A stretch of 64,000 nucleotides of DNA from DATNIC01 sp035604635 (GTDB taxonomy: Bacteria; Vulcanimicrobiota; Vulcanimicrobiia; Vulcanimicrobiales; Vulcanimicrobiaceae): positions 7,631-71,630 of the forward strand of contig DATNIC010000236.1 in assembly GCA_035604635.1 (NCBI GenBank), written 5' to 3'. The translations under genes were made by a program, and so were the position numbers. The notes under the pieces are model-generated. The model had not been told where the DNA came from. It saw only the letters and a program-made list of their open reading frames with translations, and ran no database searches. Numbering within the stretch: position 1 is the first letter of the stretch; every line of letters starts with the position of its first letter. Below are positions 42,788 through 51,333 of this stretch, piece after piece.

Positions 42788-43618
42788 CTCGATCTCATTC
42801 TAGGAGTAACAGCCATTCACCACTGGTTTACCTATCCGAACATCGACCCCGTGGCCTTTCGGCTCGGGCCGCTTGCGATTCACTGGTACGGAATCTCCTA
42901 TCTCATCGGTTTTATCTGCGTCTTTTTGTGGATGAATCGCCCTGCCGGGCGCCGGCGGCTCGGGTTGACGAGCGAGGAGATTCAGGACTTCCTTGTGTAC
43001 GCGCTGGTCGGCGTCTTGGTCGGCGGCCGAGCGCTGTTCGTCGTCGCCGACATCCTCTCGCGGCACAACGCCTCGGAGTACCTCGAGCATCCGCTCAACA
43101 TCATCGCGATTTGGCAGGGCGGAATGGCCTTCCACGGCGGCCTCATCGGCGTGATCATCGCGATCGCGCTCTTCTTGCGCAAGCATCGTGGCCTTTCGTT
43201 TAACGTCTTGGCCGACGAGGTCGTCGTCCTCTTGCCGATCGGGATCGCGTTGACCCGAGTCGTCAACTTCATCAACGACGAGCTCCCGGGGCGGCTCTGC
43301 GACCCCGACGCGCCGTACTGCATCGAATTCCCCAACTACGACGGCTTTCGCTATCCGTCGCAGATCTTTGAGGGGATCCTCGACATCGCCGTCCTCCCCA
43401 TCTTGCTCGTCCTTTATCGGCGCAGGCCGCCCGACGGCGTCGTCGCTTGGACGTGGTTTGCGCTCTACGGAGTCACCCGCTCGGTTGCGGAGATCTGGCG
43501 ACAGCCCGACATCGTGTTCTTGGGCTTGACCGGTGCGCAGTGGCTCGCGCTTCCAATGATCGCCATCGGCGTCGCGCTCGTCGTCGCGTCGCTGCGTCGC
43601 GACATTCGCACAGCCTAG
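42782..43618 (+). CDS. lgt: Prolipoprotein diacylglyceryl transferase
   Basis: Transfers diacylglycerol to the lipobox Cys. 278 aa from ATG 42782, seven helices. IDPVAFRLGPLAIHWYGISY is the typical N-terminus, GGRALFVV and GGMAFHGGLIG follow, and INDELPGRLCD corresponds to the Lgt signature 'xRxGNFINxE' region (TRVVNFINDELPGR). ATG 42782 shares the ATGCAT palindrome with ccdA's ATG. The better-placed ribosome site is AGGAG at 42802-42806, 8 nt before an in-frame ATT at 42815 that would give the usual short N-terminus (about 267 aa). Divergent from lspA's operon, so both lipoprotein enzymes are co-located. Confidence 0.93.
   Translation: MHLDLILGVTAIHHWFTYPNIDPVAFRLGPLAIHWYGISYLIGFICVFLWMNRPAGRRRLGLTSEEIQDFLVYALVGVLVGGRALFVVADILSRHNASEYLEHPLNIIAIWQGGMAFHGGLIGVIIAIALFLRKHRGLSFNVLADEVVVLLPIGIALTRVVNFINDELPGRLCDPDAPYCIEFPNYDGFRYPSQIFEGILDIAVLPILLVLYRRRPPDGVVAWTWFALYGVTRSVAEIWRQPDIVFLGLTGAQWLALPMIAIGVALVVASLRRDIRTA
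42802..42806 (+). promoter_or_regulatory. Shine-Dalgarno-like AGGAG inside the 5' end of lgt
   Basis: AGGAG followed 8 nt later by ATT 42815, in frame with lgt, immediately before the conserved Lgt N-terminus. It suggests ATT initiation as an alternative to ATG 42782, which has no comparable site upstream. Confidence 0.45.
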
Positions 43619-43657
43619 GCTAGGACTAAACTCGCACTAGCGGGAAGGTTTCGGTCC

Positions 43658-44371
43658 ATGACGCTCGACCTCGGGGCCGAAGCCGCATCGGCTCCGACGA
43701 CGATTCCGGAACGTCTGACGATGCTTCGCAAGGAGCTCGAGGGCGTCGCCCGCGCATCGGGCCGAGAGCCGTCCGGAGTCGCGATTCTCGGCGTCACCAA
43801 GACGCAGCCGCGTGAGAGCGTGCTCGCAGCGATCGCCGCCGGGATCGGCGACATCGGTGAGAACTACGTGCAAGAAGCGCGGGAAAAGTACCGCGACCTT
43901 CCGGCGGTCCGCAAGCACTTCATCGGTCACGTTCAGACCAACAAGGCCAACGCGATCGTCGAGACATTCGATGTCGTGCAGAGCGTCGATCGCATCGATG
44001 CGGGGCGAGCGCTTGCGAAGGCGATGCGGCGCTTGAGCAAGCGTGTCAGCGTCTTGGTCCAGGTCAATATCTCGGAGACGGAGCGGTTCGGGATCGATCC
44101 CGCCGGCGCGCCGTCGCTCGCAGCGGCGCTGCGCGACGAAGGACTGGACGTCGAAGGCGTGATGGCGATCGGCCCGATCACCGACGATCGAGCGCGGATC
44201 TCGGCCGCCTTCGAGCGGGCGCGGGAAGCATTCGCAGCCGTCGGCGGGACGACGCTCTCGCTTGGAATGTCGGCCGATTGGCGAGAGGCGGTCGCCCACG
44301 GGTCGACGATGATTCGTATCGGGACCGCGATCTTCGGAGCCCGCCACTACGGGGAGGGACCACACCCATGA
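43658..44371 (+). CDS. yggS: YggS/PLPBP pyridoxal-phosphate homeostasis protein
   Basis: 237 aa PLP-binding TIM-barrel without enzyme activity. The PLP Lys is in LGVTKTQPRE (about 48); GENYVQEA, FIGHVQTNKAN, LVQVNISETERFGI and LSLGMSADWREAVAHGSTMIRIGTAIFG are all family motifs. Proteins of this family balance PLP and amino/keto acid pools; in Firmicutes and Actinobacteria the gene sits directly before sepF, as here. GGAAGG lies about 9 nt before ATG 43658. The stop overlaps sepF (ATGA). Confidence 0.95.
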   Translation: MTLDLGAEAASAPTTIPERLTMLRKELEGVARASGREPSGVAILGVTKTQPRESVLAAIAAGIGDIGENYVQEAREKYRDLPAVRKHFIGHVQTNKANAIVETFDVVQSVDRIDAGRALAKAMRRLSKRVSVLVQVNISETERFGIDPAGAPSLAAALRDEGLDVEGVMAIGPITDDRARISAAFERAREAFAAVGGTTLSLGMSADWREAVAHGSTMIRIGTAIFGARHYGEGPHP

Positions 44372-44802
44372 GCATGTTCGGGAAGCTCGGCTCGTTCTTC
44401 GCACTGCGCGAAGACGAGGACGAGTTCTATGAGGAGGACTCGCGGGGGAACGTCGTGCCGCTCTCGGCGGAACGGCGCGGGACGCGCGGCACCGAGGTGG
44501 GCGTGTTCCTGCCCAAAACGTTCGCCGACGTCACGGATATCGCGGACGCGCTGCGCGCGCGTCAGGTCGTGATCATCAACCTGCAGGGGGCCGATCGCGC
44601 ACTCCTCCAGCGAGTGGTCGATTTCACTTCGGGCGTGGCATACACGATCGACGGAAAGATTCAAAAGCTCGCTGAGGCGATCTATCTCGTCGTCCCGGCG
44701 GGCGTCAACGTCAATTCGGCCGGGCTGCGCGAGTCGCTCGACACCGACGCGATGCTCGATTTCTCGAGGACGAGTGCCACGAAAGCGACCGGGCGGGGGT
44801 AA
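44368..44802 (+). CDS. sepF: Cell division protein SepF
   Basis: 144 aa. An N-terminal MSMFGKLGSFFAL, able to form a membrane-binding amphipathic helix, an acidic linker (about 15-45), and the SepF core from about 50 with VFLPKTFADVTDIADALRARQVVIINLQG and RVVDFTSGVAYTIDGKIQKLAEAIYLVVP. SepF anchors FtsZ filaments to the membrane; it is absent from Proteobacteria, which supports a Terrabacteria host. ATG 44368 overlaps yggS; divIVA follows 3 bases after the stop. Confidence 0.95.
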   Translation: MSMFGKLGSFFALREDEDEFYEEDSRGNVVPLSAERRGTRGTEVGVFLPKTFADVTDIADALRARQVVIINLQGADRALLQRVVDFTSGVAYTIDGKIQKLAEAIYLVVPAGVNVNSAGLRESLDTDAMLDFSRTSATKATGRG

Positions 44803-44805
44803 ACG

Positions 44806-45315
44806 ATGCCGAAAATTACTGTTATCGATGTTCAGCACAAGACGTTCAAGAAGTCGCTGCAAGGCTACGACCGGGTGGAGGTCGATCAATTTCTCGACGA
44901 GCTGATCGAGACGCTCGAGGACGAGGCGCAAGCGCGCGCTGCGCTCGAGGCCGAGGTCGGCGACCTCAAGGATCGCATCAGTCATTTCAAAGCGATGGAG
45001 GAGTCGCTGCAAAACACGCTTTTGCTCGCGCAGCGCACGGCCGACGAAGTCAAGGCGAATGCGCACAAAGAAGCCGATTTGATCAAAGCGGAGGCGAAGG
45101 TCTCCGTCGAGCGCGAGATCGCGACCTTGGGAGACCGGACCGCGGAGGCGAGGCGCGAGTACCAGCGCGCGATCGAGACGGCTGAGAAGGCCAAGAGCGA
45201 GCTGCGCAGCCTGCTCACGACGCATTTAGCGCTGCTCGAAAGGGCTGGCGCCGTCGTGGCGGAACCGACGCATCAAAATGGAAGCCCAGCGGTAGCCCAG
45301 CAACTCATCCCGTGA
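44806..45315 (+). CDS. divIVA: DivIVA-domain cell division/polarity protein
   Basis: 169 aa. N-terminal DivIVA lipid-binding domain with FKKSLQGYDRVEVDQFLDELIETLE (about 13-37), then a long coiled coil (about 40-155) rich in Glu, Ala and Lys, and a short Gln/Pro tail. It binds curved membrane at poles and septa. It follows yggS-sepF as in Firmicutes and Actinobacteria and completes a division cluster. ATG 44806; the stop overlaps the GvpL/F-like gene (GTGA), so that protein is probably co-translated. Confidence 0.93.
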   Translation: MPKITVIDVQHKTFKKSLQGYDRVEVDQFLDELIETLEDEAQARAALEAEVGDLKDRISHFKAMEESLQNTLLLAQRTADEVKANAHKEADLIKAEAKVSVEREIATLGDRTAEARREYQRAIETAEKAKSELRSLLTTHLALLERAGAVVAEPTHQNGSPAVAQQLIP

Positions 45316-46073
45316 GCAGATCATCGGCGCAGCCTAGCGTCGAACGGCGCATTTTTCCAGCCGGCCGCTCGCTGCATTTCTTCGGAATTGCCGGCGGCGA
45401 CATCGCGGGGCGAAAATTTCAGGTCGCCGGCGAGCGCGCGAACGCGATCGGTTTCGGGCGGCTCTCCCTGATCGTCCGTTACGTCCCGCACGAAGAGTGG
45501 AGCGGCGAGGTCTTGGAGCGCCGGCGGGTCGACGAACGCTGGTTTCTCGGTCAAGCGGCGCTGCACGAGCGTGTCCTCGAGCGCGCGATGATGCGCGGAC
45601 CGGTCGCCCCCGCCGAGATGCTGACGGTCTTCCCGCGGCTCGACGACCTCGAGGATACCGCGCGCGCCAACTACGATCGCTGGCGCCGCCTGCTGACCCG
45701 TCTGGCCGGCAAGGAAGAGTGGACGCTGCAAGTCTTTCACGGGCCGCACTTGCTCAAGCGCGAGCGCATCCCGTACATGCTGCGCACCGTCCCGGCGACG
45801 AGCCGGCCGGGAAGAGTCCGCATCCCGCAGATCGACGAACCGATCGCCGCTCATCTGGGCGGGCTTTGGAAGGCGTGCGCCGGCGTCGCAGCCGCATCGC
45901 GTCAAATCGAAGCGCGCGGCGGACCGAAGCAGGTCTTCGGCGCCGCGTTCTTGCTCGCGGCGAGCCGGATTGAAGCGTTCAAGGAGACGCTCGCGGAGCA
46001 CAACGGTGACGCGCGCCGGCTCGGCCTGGCCTATTATCTCGAGGGCCCGCGGCCGCCTTACACGTTCACCTAA
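45312..46073 (+). CDS. Orphan GvpL/GvpF gas-vesicle-family protein
   Basis: 253 aa. The central WFLGQAALHERVLERAMMRGPVAPAEMLTVFPRLDDL, LAGKEEWTLQVFHG and the C-terminal LGLAYYLEGPRPPYTFT follow the GvpL/F pattern closely ('hdxvlexa...vlPlrfgTvf', 'gkxEwxvkv', 'ltGPWPPYsFv'). In gas vesicle clusters these proteins help nucleate or line vesicles, but no gvpA, gvpN or other gvp gene is in the window. GTG 45312 overlaps the divIVA stop, so it belongs to the division operon. Its role here may differ from gas vesicle formation. Confidence 0.72.
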   Translation: MSRSSAQPSVERRIFPAGRSLHFFGIAGGDIAGRKFQVAGERANAIGFGRLSLIVRYVPHEEWSGEVLERRRVDERWFLGQAALHERVLERAMMRGPVAPAEMLTVFPRLDDLEDTARANYDRWRRLLTRLAGKEEWTLQVFHGPHLLKRERIPYMLRTVPATSRPGRVRIPQIDEPIAAHLGGLWKACAGVAAASRQIEARGGPKQVFGAAFLLAASRIEAFKETLAEHNGDARRLGLAYYLEGPRPPYTFT

Positions 46074-46091
46074 CGAGCGGCGTTTTCAGGC

Positions 46092-46955
46092 TTAGAACGG
46101 TCTGCGCGTTGACGGCGCTGCGGGGAGGGCCGGCGCGCGCGCGCCCTGCACGGTGATGGTCGCCGGCAGCGCCGTCGGCTGGCTATTCGCTTGATTTTGC
46201 GTTTGCGTTGCGGTGACGACTCCCGCCGCCGCTCCGGCCGCGCCTGCAGCAGCCGCACCCGCGGCCGCCGCGGCCGGCGCTGCGGCTGCAGCTGCCGCGC
46301 TGGTCACGCCCGCCGTCGCGGCGGCGACTCCGGACGACGAGCTGACGCTCACGCCTGCGCTCGAAAAGCTGCTGGTCACCGCGCTCGTCAGCGTGCCGCT
46401 CACGACGGCACCGCTCGCCGAGACCGTGACGACCTGTCCGGTCAAGACGGTCAGCGTTTGACCCCCAACGCTGACCGTGACGCTGTCGGCCGCGCAGACG
46501 AGGCATGCGACGGTCGTATTTCCGGCGGTGAACGCGAGCAAACCGATCGTGCCTCGCACACCGACCGTCGACGTGGGAGTGACGAAGCGGTAGTTCGCAG
46601 CTCCCCCGGTTGGGCGGCGAATGTCGAACCGCAGCGTCCCGTTGTTCACCGTGATCGTCGCACCCGGTCCTTGCGCCGTCTGATTGAATGCGCCGACCTG
46701 CACGCGCGTATCCTGGCCGAGCCCGACGATCGACGAGTCCGGTAACGTCAGCAGCGCCGCCGATTTTGCCTGCGTGACCGCAAACGCATCGTCGGGCAAG
46801 ACGTAGGATCCCTTGATAGCAGTGAAACGCGCGTTCGCGTCGGCTTGATAGCCCGTGTCTCCCTTGAGATGTTTGAACTCTTTGTTGCTGGCGGCACCGA
46901 GCGAGATTGGTGCGAGGCTCAGCAAACATGCGAGGGCGAGCGCGCGGCGCAGCAT
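46092..46955 (-). CDS. Secreted FecR-domain protein with Ala-rich tail
   Basis: 287 aa. Signal peptide (MLRRALALACLLSLAPISLGAA). A FecR domain spans about 45-150: AFAVTQAKSAALLTLPDSSIVGLGQDTRVQVG and FVTPTSTVGVRGT, the usual end of such domains. Residues about 205-250 are a low-complexity Ala/Gly run, then a Gln/Asn/Pro/Thr tail. ATG 46955 is chosen because GGAG lies 6 nt upstream. It is the second gene of a unit with the propeller lipoprotein (13-bp gap). No transmembrane anti-sigma arrangement, so it is probably a surface or periplasmic structural protein. Confidence 0.78.
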   Translation of the reverse strand: MLRRALALACLLSLAPISLGAASNKEFKHLKGDTGYQADANARFTAIKGSYVLPDDAFAVTQAKSAALLTLPDSSIVGLGQDTRVQVGAFNQTAQGPGATITVNNGTLRFDIRRPTGGAANYRFVTPTSTVGVRGTIGLLAFTAGNTTVACLVCAADSVTVSVGGQTLTVLTGQVVTVSASGAVVSGTLTSAVTSSFSSAGVSVSSSSGVAAATAGVTSAAAAAAAPAAAAAGAAAAGAAGAAAGVVTATQTQNQANSQPTALPATITVQGARAPALPAAPSTRRPF

Positions 46956-46968
46956 CGTCATCTCCTTC

Positions 46969-48837
46969 TTAAGGGCCGGACACGACGCCGGTTGGGTTAG
47001 AGAGGGTGCCGAATTGGGCGCCGAACAGCGGCGTGTTTTGACCGATGTTGTAGGCTGTAAGCACGCCCTGTCCATTGGCCGTTCCGACGATGTAGACCGA
47101 GGTCGTGTTCGCGGCGGGTAGCGGGGAGCCGGGGCCGGATGCGGGCGCGACGTACGACGATGGGACATTCGCCGTAGGAGTCAAAGCGAACGGCGTCCAG
47201 GATGCGGTCTGCGTGAAAGACGTCCCGCCGGAACACGTCACGAGGATCGCGCCGGCCGAAGCGGTTGTCACGATTGCCGTGTTCGAACTGGGGAAGAACG
47301 TGACACTCTGCGGTTGGCCGGGAAGTGCGATCGGCGATCCGATTTGCGTAATCGTCGATGTCCCGGTCGCGTTGATTTTGAGCGCCGAGACCGTATTGTT
47401 CCCCTTGTTCGTGACGAGCGCGCAGAGGTTGTCGCTGCTCGGACCGCTGACCCCGGCCGGACTCCCGCCGAGCGAGAGCGTGGCGTCGATGGCGAGCGTG
47501 TTTGTGTTGAACGCCCTCACCGTCCCGTCCCCCGAGTCGGCGACGAACCCGTCGTTGCCGAATCCTTCGAGATTCAGCCCGCCAAGCGCGCTACCGACCG
47601 TGTTGGACGCAGCTGCCGGGGTGATGATCTGATACGGGCTCACCGTTTGGATGTTGAATCTCACGAGCTTGCTTGGAGAAACCGTCACATACAGATCGTC
47701 GCCCCCTCCCGCGGCATAGGTGGACTGCATGCGGCGCGGCGTCCCCGTGAGCGACACTGTTTGCAGAACGCTGTTCGCGACAACATCGACGACGACGAGC
47801 GTGTTGTTGCCGGTGCCCTCTGCAATGACGTGCTTTACGGCATTGTTCTGGTTCCAATTGTACCGATCGTAGACCAGTTCGGCTGGGTTCGTCCCGGCCG
47901 GAAGCATGATCGCCCCGGAGGTGCTCGTTTGGGCGCAGACGTCGTAGGTATCGATCAAGTTGTTCGCGCCGTCGGCGATGTAAACGTAATGGGGACCGAG
48001 CGGCGTGGCCCTGATCGGGGTAATGGTTCCGCTGCCGATGACGCCATTGGGGACGCCCTGCGCAGTCAACCCTATGGCGCTGACGATCGCGACTCCGTTG
48101 GTCGGGACTCCGCCATTGTAGGTGAGCGTGAACGTACCGGTCGCCGTCGTATACGGACCGGGCGAAAACGTGATGCTCCCTGTCGTGTCGGAAACGCTCG
48201 CTGTGAACGGGTTTCCTATGGTGCCGCTTAACACTCCGCCGTCCGCATCCATTGTGGAGTAGGTGCTCGACACGGTCGCAGGCGTTCCGATGATCGGACA
48301 CTGAAATCCTTGTTGGTTCTGGAATGTCTGGATGTTCGCGATGATCGGATTCGTCGAGACCGAGAACGCGTTCGGCGTCCCTTGCGCGACCAAGATGTTC
48401 GTCGTGCTCGTCGAGAGGATGTTCGACGTTGCCTTCGTCGTGTTGTCGTAGGTGTTCACGACGAGCTGTGAGCTTCCGAGCGGCGCCATGAGCTGCAGCG
48501 TGCAAACGAAGCCGCTGGTTGCCGCCTTGCAATTCGATTGCAGCGCGGAGAGGGGATAGAACACGTAGCCCGAGGCTTTGCCGCCCTGCACCGCTTGCAG
48601 GTCGATCCCTTGCGTGTACGACGTGAGGTATGCCGGCCGCCGCTTCGTGGAGCTGGTCGCAGGCGGGTTGGGTATCGTCACCGTGACCGTCGCGCTCGCG
48701 GTTGCCGTCGACCCGCCGCCACCGGACCCGGCCGGAACTGACGAGTTGCCGCCGCCACCGCCGCCGCCGCAACCGACCAGCGCCACGAGCGTCATGGCGA
48801 TTGCCGATTTACGAACGAGTCCCAAAGCGGAACGCAA
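46969..48837 (-). CDS. Secreted lipoprotein with beta-propeller (YVTN-like) repeats
   Basis: 622 aa. Signal peptide with lipobox LVALVGC, then a poly-Gly linker and a Ser/Thr-rich stretch. The N-terminal third resembles Ig-like or invasin-type beta domains; from about 300 on, repeated blades such as HYVYIADGANNLIDTYDV, DDLYVTVSPSKLVRFNI and DGFVADSGDGTVRAFNTNTLAI look like YVTN/NHL-type propeller repeats. Probably anchored in the outer membrane or cell surface, with Lgt and LspA needed for maturation. TTG 48837 is preferred since AGGAGG at 48844-48849 sits 6 nt upstream. Function unknown; adhesion or ligand binding is possible. Confidence 0.75.
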   Translation of the reverse strand: MRSALGLVRKSAIAMTLVALVGCGGGGGGGNSSVPAGSGGGGSTATASATVTVTIPNPPATSSTKRRPAYLTSYTQGIDLQAVQGGKASGYVFYPLSALQSNCKAATSGFVCTLQLMAPLGSSQLVVNTYDNTTKATSNILSTSTTNILVAQGTPNAFSVSTNPIIANIQTFQNQQGFQCPIIGTPATVSSTYSTMDADGGVLSGTIGNPFTASVSDTTGSITFSPGPYTTATGTFTLTYNGGVPTNGVAIVSAIGLTAQGVPNGVIGSGTITPIRATPLGPHYVYIADGANNLIDTYDVCAQTSTSGAIMLPAGTNPAELVYDRYNWNQNNAVKHVIAEGTGNNTLVVVDVVANSVLQTVSLTGTPRRMQSTYAAGGGDDLYVTVSPSKLVRFNIQTVSPYQIITPAAASNTVGSALGGLNLEGFGNDGFVADSGDGTVRAFNTNTLAIDATLSLGGSPAGVSGPSSDNLCALVTNKGNNTVSALKINATGTSTITQIGSPIALPGQPQSVTFFPSSNTAIVTTASAGAILVTCSGGTSFTQTASWTPFALTPTANVPSSYVAPASGPGSPLPAANTTSVYIVGTANGQGVLTAYNIGQNTPLFGAQFGTLSNPTGVVSGP

Positions 48838-48919
48838 GAACAACCTCCTCTTCAAAGATGCGCGAGGTTGAGTGCCGGCCCTCCGAGGGAATACGACGCG
48901 CGGTAACAATTTTGCTCCC

Positions 48920-49981
48920 ATGACGACGATTTCGGTATTGCCGGGCGACGGCATCGGCCCGGAGGTGACTTCGTGCGCGCTCGAGGTCCTCAAGCAGGTC
49001 CGGCCCGATTGCAAGTATGTGACCTGCGCGGTCGGCGCCGCTGCGATCGCGAAGTTCGGTGATCCCTATCCGCTGGAGACGGAAGCGGTCGTCAAGCGCA
49101 GCGCGGCGATTCTCTTCGGCGCCGTCGGCGGGACCGAGTTCGACGGCAAGCCCGTGCAGGAACGGCCCGAATGGGCGCTATTCCGGCTGCGCAAAGAGAA
49201 CGACCTCTATGCAAACATCCGTCCGGTCCGCATCTTCGACGGTCTCGAGGACGCATCGAGCCTGAAGCCGGAGCTCGTGCGGGGCCTCGACTTGATCGTG
49301 CTGCGCGAACTGACGTCCGGACTCTACTTCGGGCATAAAGAGACCAGGATCATCGACGGGATCGAGACCTCCATCGACACGCTCCTCTACAACGCGAAGG
49401 AGATCGAGCGGATCGCGCGCTTCGGTTTCGAGTTGGCTCGCGGGCGTCGCAAGCACTTGACCTCGGTCGACAAGCTCAACGTCTTGGAGACGTCGCGCCT
49501 GTGGCGGCGGATCGTGATCGAAGTCGCCAAGGACTTCCCCGACGTCGAGCTCGACCACATGCTCGTCGACAACGCCGCGATGCAGCTGATCCGCGATCCG
49601 CAGCGCTTCGACGTCATCGTCACGGAAAACACGTTCGGCGACATCCTTTCGGACGAAGCGGCGATGCTGACGGGCTCGATCGGAAATCTCCCGAGTGCGA
49701 GCTTGGGTGGCGGCGGGAGCGGCGCGCGGTTCGGCTTGTACGAGCCGATCAGCGGGACCGCGCCTGATATCGCGGGCCAGGGAATCGCGAATCCGACTGC
49801 GGCGATCCTTTCGGCGGCGATGCTCGCGCGCTACAGCCTCAACGATCCCGAATCGGCGAAGCAGATCGAGGATGCGGTCGCAGAAGCGATTCGCGCCGGC
49901 GCGCGGACGCGCGATCTCGCCGGTAGCGGTGTGGCGCTCGGGACCATCGGCTTTACCGATATCGTTTTGCGCAAACTCTAG
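48920..49981 (+). CDS. leuB: 3-Isopropylmalate dehydrogenase
   Basis: Oxidises and decarboxylates 3-isopropylmalate in leucine synthesis. 353 aa. VLPGDGIGPEV at residues 6-16, LFGAVGG, LRKENDLYANIRPVR (substrate Arg residues), the DNAAMQLIRDP loop (Mg Asp residues), and GLYEPISGTAPDIAGQGIANP near the C-terminus are diagnostic. LeuB rather than isocitrate dehydrogenase by length and by the EL-type substrate loop, though tartrate/malate dehydrogenase paralogues remain possible. ATG 48920; there is no strong Shine-Dalgarno. No leuA/C/D nearby. Confidence 0.93.
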   Translation: MTTISVLPGDGIGPEVTSCALEVLKQVRPDCKYVTCAVGAAAIAKFGDPYPLETEAVVKRSAAILFGAVGGTEFDGKPVQERPEWALFRLRKENDLYANIRPVRIFDGLEDASSLKPELVRGLDLIVLRELTSGLYFGHKETRIIDGIETSIDTLLYNAKEIERIARFGFELARGRRKHLTSVDKLNVLETSRLWRRIVIEVAKDFPDVELDHMLVDNAAMQLIRDPQRFDVIVTENTFGDILSDEAAMLTGSIGNLPSASLGGGGSGARFGLYEPISGTAPDIAGQGIANPTAAILSAAMLARYSLNDPESAKQIEDAVAEAIRAGARTRDLAGSGVALGTIGFTDIVLRKL

Positions 49982-50020
49982 GCAACACGGCGGACATCTG
50001 CGCCGCCTAGTATTCGCGCC

Positions 50021-50608
50021 ATGGACGGCATGGACTGGATGGCCGGCGCGATGCGCGCCGCACGCACGCGGCTCGACGTCGCCGCGCATAATCTCGCGAA
50101 CGTCTCGACCGACGGCTTTCGCAAGGCGCGCGCCGATGCCGAGCTGACCGCGCGCGGGATCTTGCTGCGCGTCCGGACGACCGATACGCAGGGCGCGCTG
50201 CGGCACACCGGCGCGCCGTTCGATCTCGCGATCGTCGGCCCGGGCGAATTCGACGCCGGCGGCGTGAAGACGCGTCTAGGCGCGTTTTCGCCCGATCGCG
50301 CGGGCTTTCTCGCGGACGCGCAGGGCCGCCGTTTGCACGGCGAGCGCGGCCCCGTGTTCGTCGACGCGCGGACGACGATCGAAGCCGACGGCTCGGTTCG
50401 CAGCGACGGCCGGGAGACGAACCGGATCCCGTTGCCGCACGGCTCGAGCCTCCGCAGCGGCTTCCTCGAGGGACCGAACACCGACGCGATCGGCGAGATG
50501 ATCGAAGTTCTCAACGCCCAGCGTGCTTTCGAAACGGCGCAGAAAACGCTGCTCGCAATCGATCAGGTTCGCGAGCGTGCCGTGAGCGACGTGGAGAGAC
50601 TAAAGTGA
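50021..50608 (+). CDS. flgF: Flagellar basal-body rod protein, FlgF-like (short)
   Basis: 195 aa. N-terminal LDVAAHNLANVSTDGFRKARAD (about 18-39) is the rod/hook family signature; C-terminal GSSLRSGFLEGPNTDAIGEMIEVLNAQRAFETAQKTL matches the FlgF/FlgG tail. The middle domain is shorter than in E. coli FlgF (about 250 aa). It should assemble into the flagellar rod through the periplasm. Its stop overlaps flgG (GTGA). FlgF is preferred over FlgG because the next gene fits FlgG or a FlgF/FlgG pair; the two are hard to tell apart here. Confidence 0.85.
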   Translation: MDGMDWMAGAMRAARTRLDVAAHNLANVSTDGFRKARADAELTARGILLRVRTTDTQGALRHTGAPFDLAIVGPGEFDAGGVKTRLGAFSPDRAGFLADAQGRRLHGERGPVFVDARTTIEADGSVRSDGRETNRIPLPHGSSLRSGFLEGPNTDAIGEMIEVLNAQRAFETAQKTLLAIDQVRERAVSDVERLK

Positions 50609-51333
50609 CGAACGCGATGTTCGCGTCGGCCTCGGGGATGGCGGCGCAACAGATCAATCTCGACGTCATATCCGACAATCTTGCGAACGCCGACGTCGCC
50701 GGTTTCAAGGGAAGCGTCGCGGCGTTCACCGATATCCGCGTCCCCGGCGCGATCGGTCTGGGGACGGCTGCGATCGGGACCCATCTGCTATTCGAGCAAG
50801 GAAAGCTGATGAAGACGGGCGGCGCGTTCGACGTCGCGCTCGACGGGCCGGGCTTTTTCATCGTTCGCAAGGGGAACCAGGTCGCGTACACGCGCGCCGG
50901 CTCGTTCGAGCGCGCGCCGGACGGAAGCGTGCGCAACGCGGAAGGCTGGCGCCTCGACGGCGTGCGGATCCCGGACGACGCGATGCGCATCGACGTCCGG
51001 TCCGACGGGAGCGTCGCGATCGACACGGCGAACCGCAAGGCCGTCGCCGCGGGGAAGATCGCGGTCGTCTCCTTTGCCGCACCGGAACGTTTGCGCCCGC
51101 TCGGCGCAACGTTGTACGCGGCGACGCGCGACGCCGGGCGTGCGGTCCGCGCCGCCGCAGGCGACGACGCACCGACGCGGATCGCCTTCGGGACGCTCGA
51201 GGCCTCGAACGTCTCGATCATCGAGTCGATGATGGCGATCCTCGCGGCGCAGCGCGCGTACGAAGCGAATTCGAAGGGGGTCCAGGCGGCCGATGAGATG
51301 CTGCGCATCGTCAACAATCTCCATCGCTCCTAA
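50605..51333 (+). CDS. flgG: Flagellar basal-body rod protein FlgG-like
   Basis: 242 aa. MFASASGMAAQQINLDVISDNLANADVAGFKGS is the N-terminal rod signature (Asn-Leu-Ala-Asn), FDVALDGPGFFIVRKGNQVAYTRAGSF is the core domain, and LEASNVSIIESMMAILAAQRAYEANSKGVQAADEML is the C-terminal helix typical of FlgG. Forms the distal rod. Start GTG 50605 overlaps flgF. Followed by a small ORF and fliA, so the host builds flagella; L- and P-ring genes are not in the window. Confidence 0.9.
   Translation: MTNAMFASASGMAAQQINLDVISDNLANADVAGFKGSVAAFTDIRVPGAIGLGTAAIGTHLLFEQGKLMKTGGAFDVALDGPGFFIVRKGNQVAYTRAGSFERAPDGSVRNAEGWRLDGVRIPDDAMRIDVRSDGSVAIDTANRKAVAAGKIAVVSFAAPERLRPLGATLYAATRDAGRAVRAAAGDDAPTRIAFGTLEASNVSIIESMMAILAAQRAYEANSKGVQAADEMLRIVNNLHRS

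Noticed and set aside
46213..46461. Alanine-rich plus-strand frame and a possible tandem repeat
   Set aside because: It is the antisense image of the Ala/Gly run in the FecR-domain protein; low complexity arises from GCN codons, not from a true DNA repeat array.
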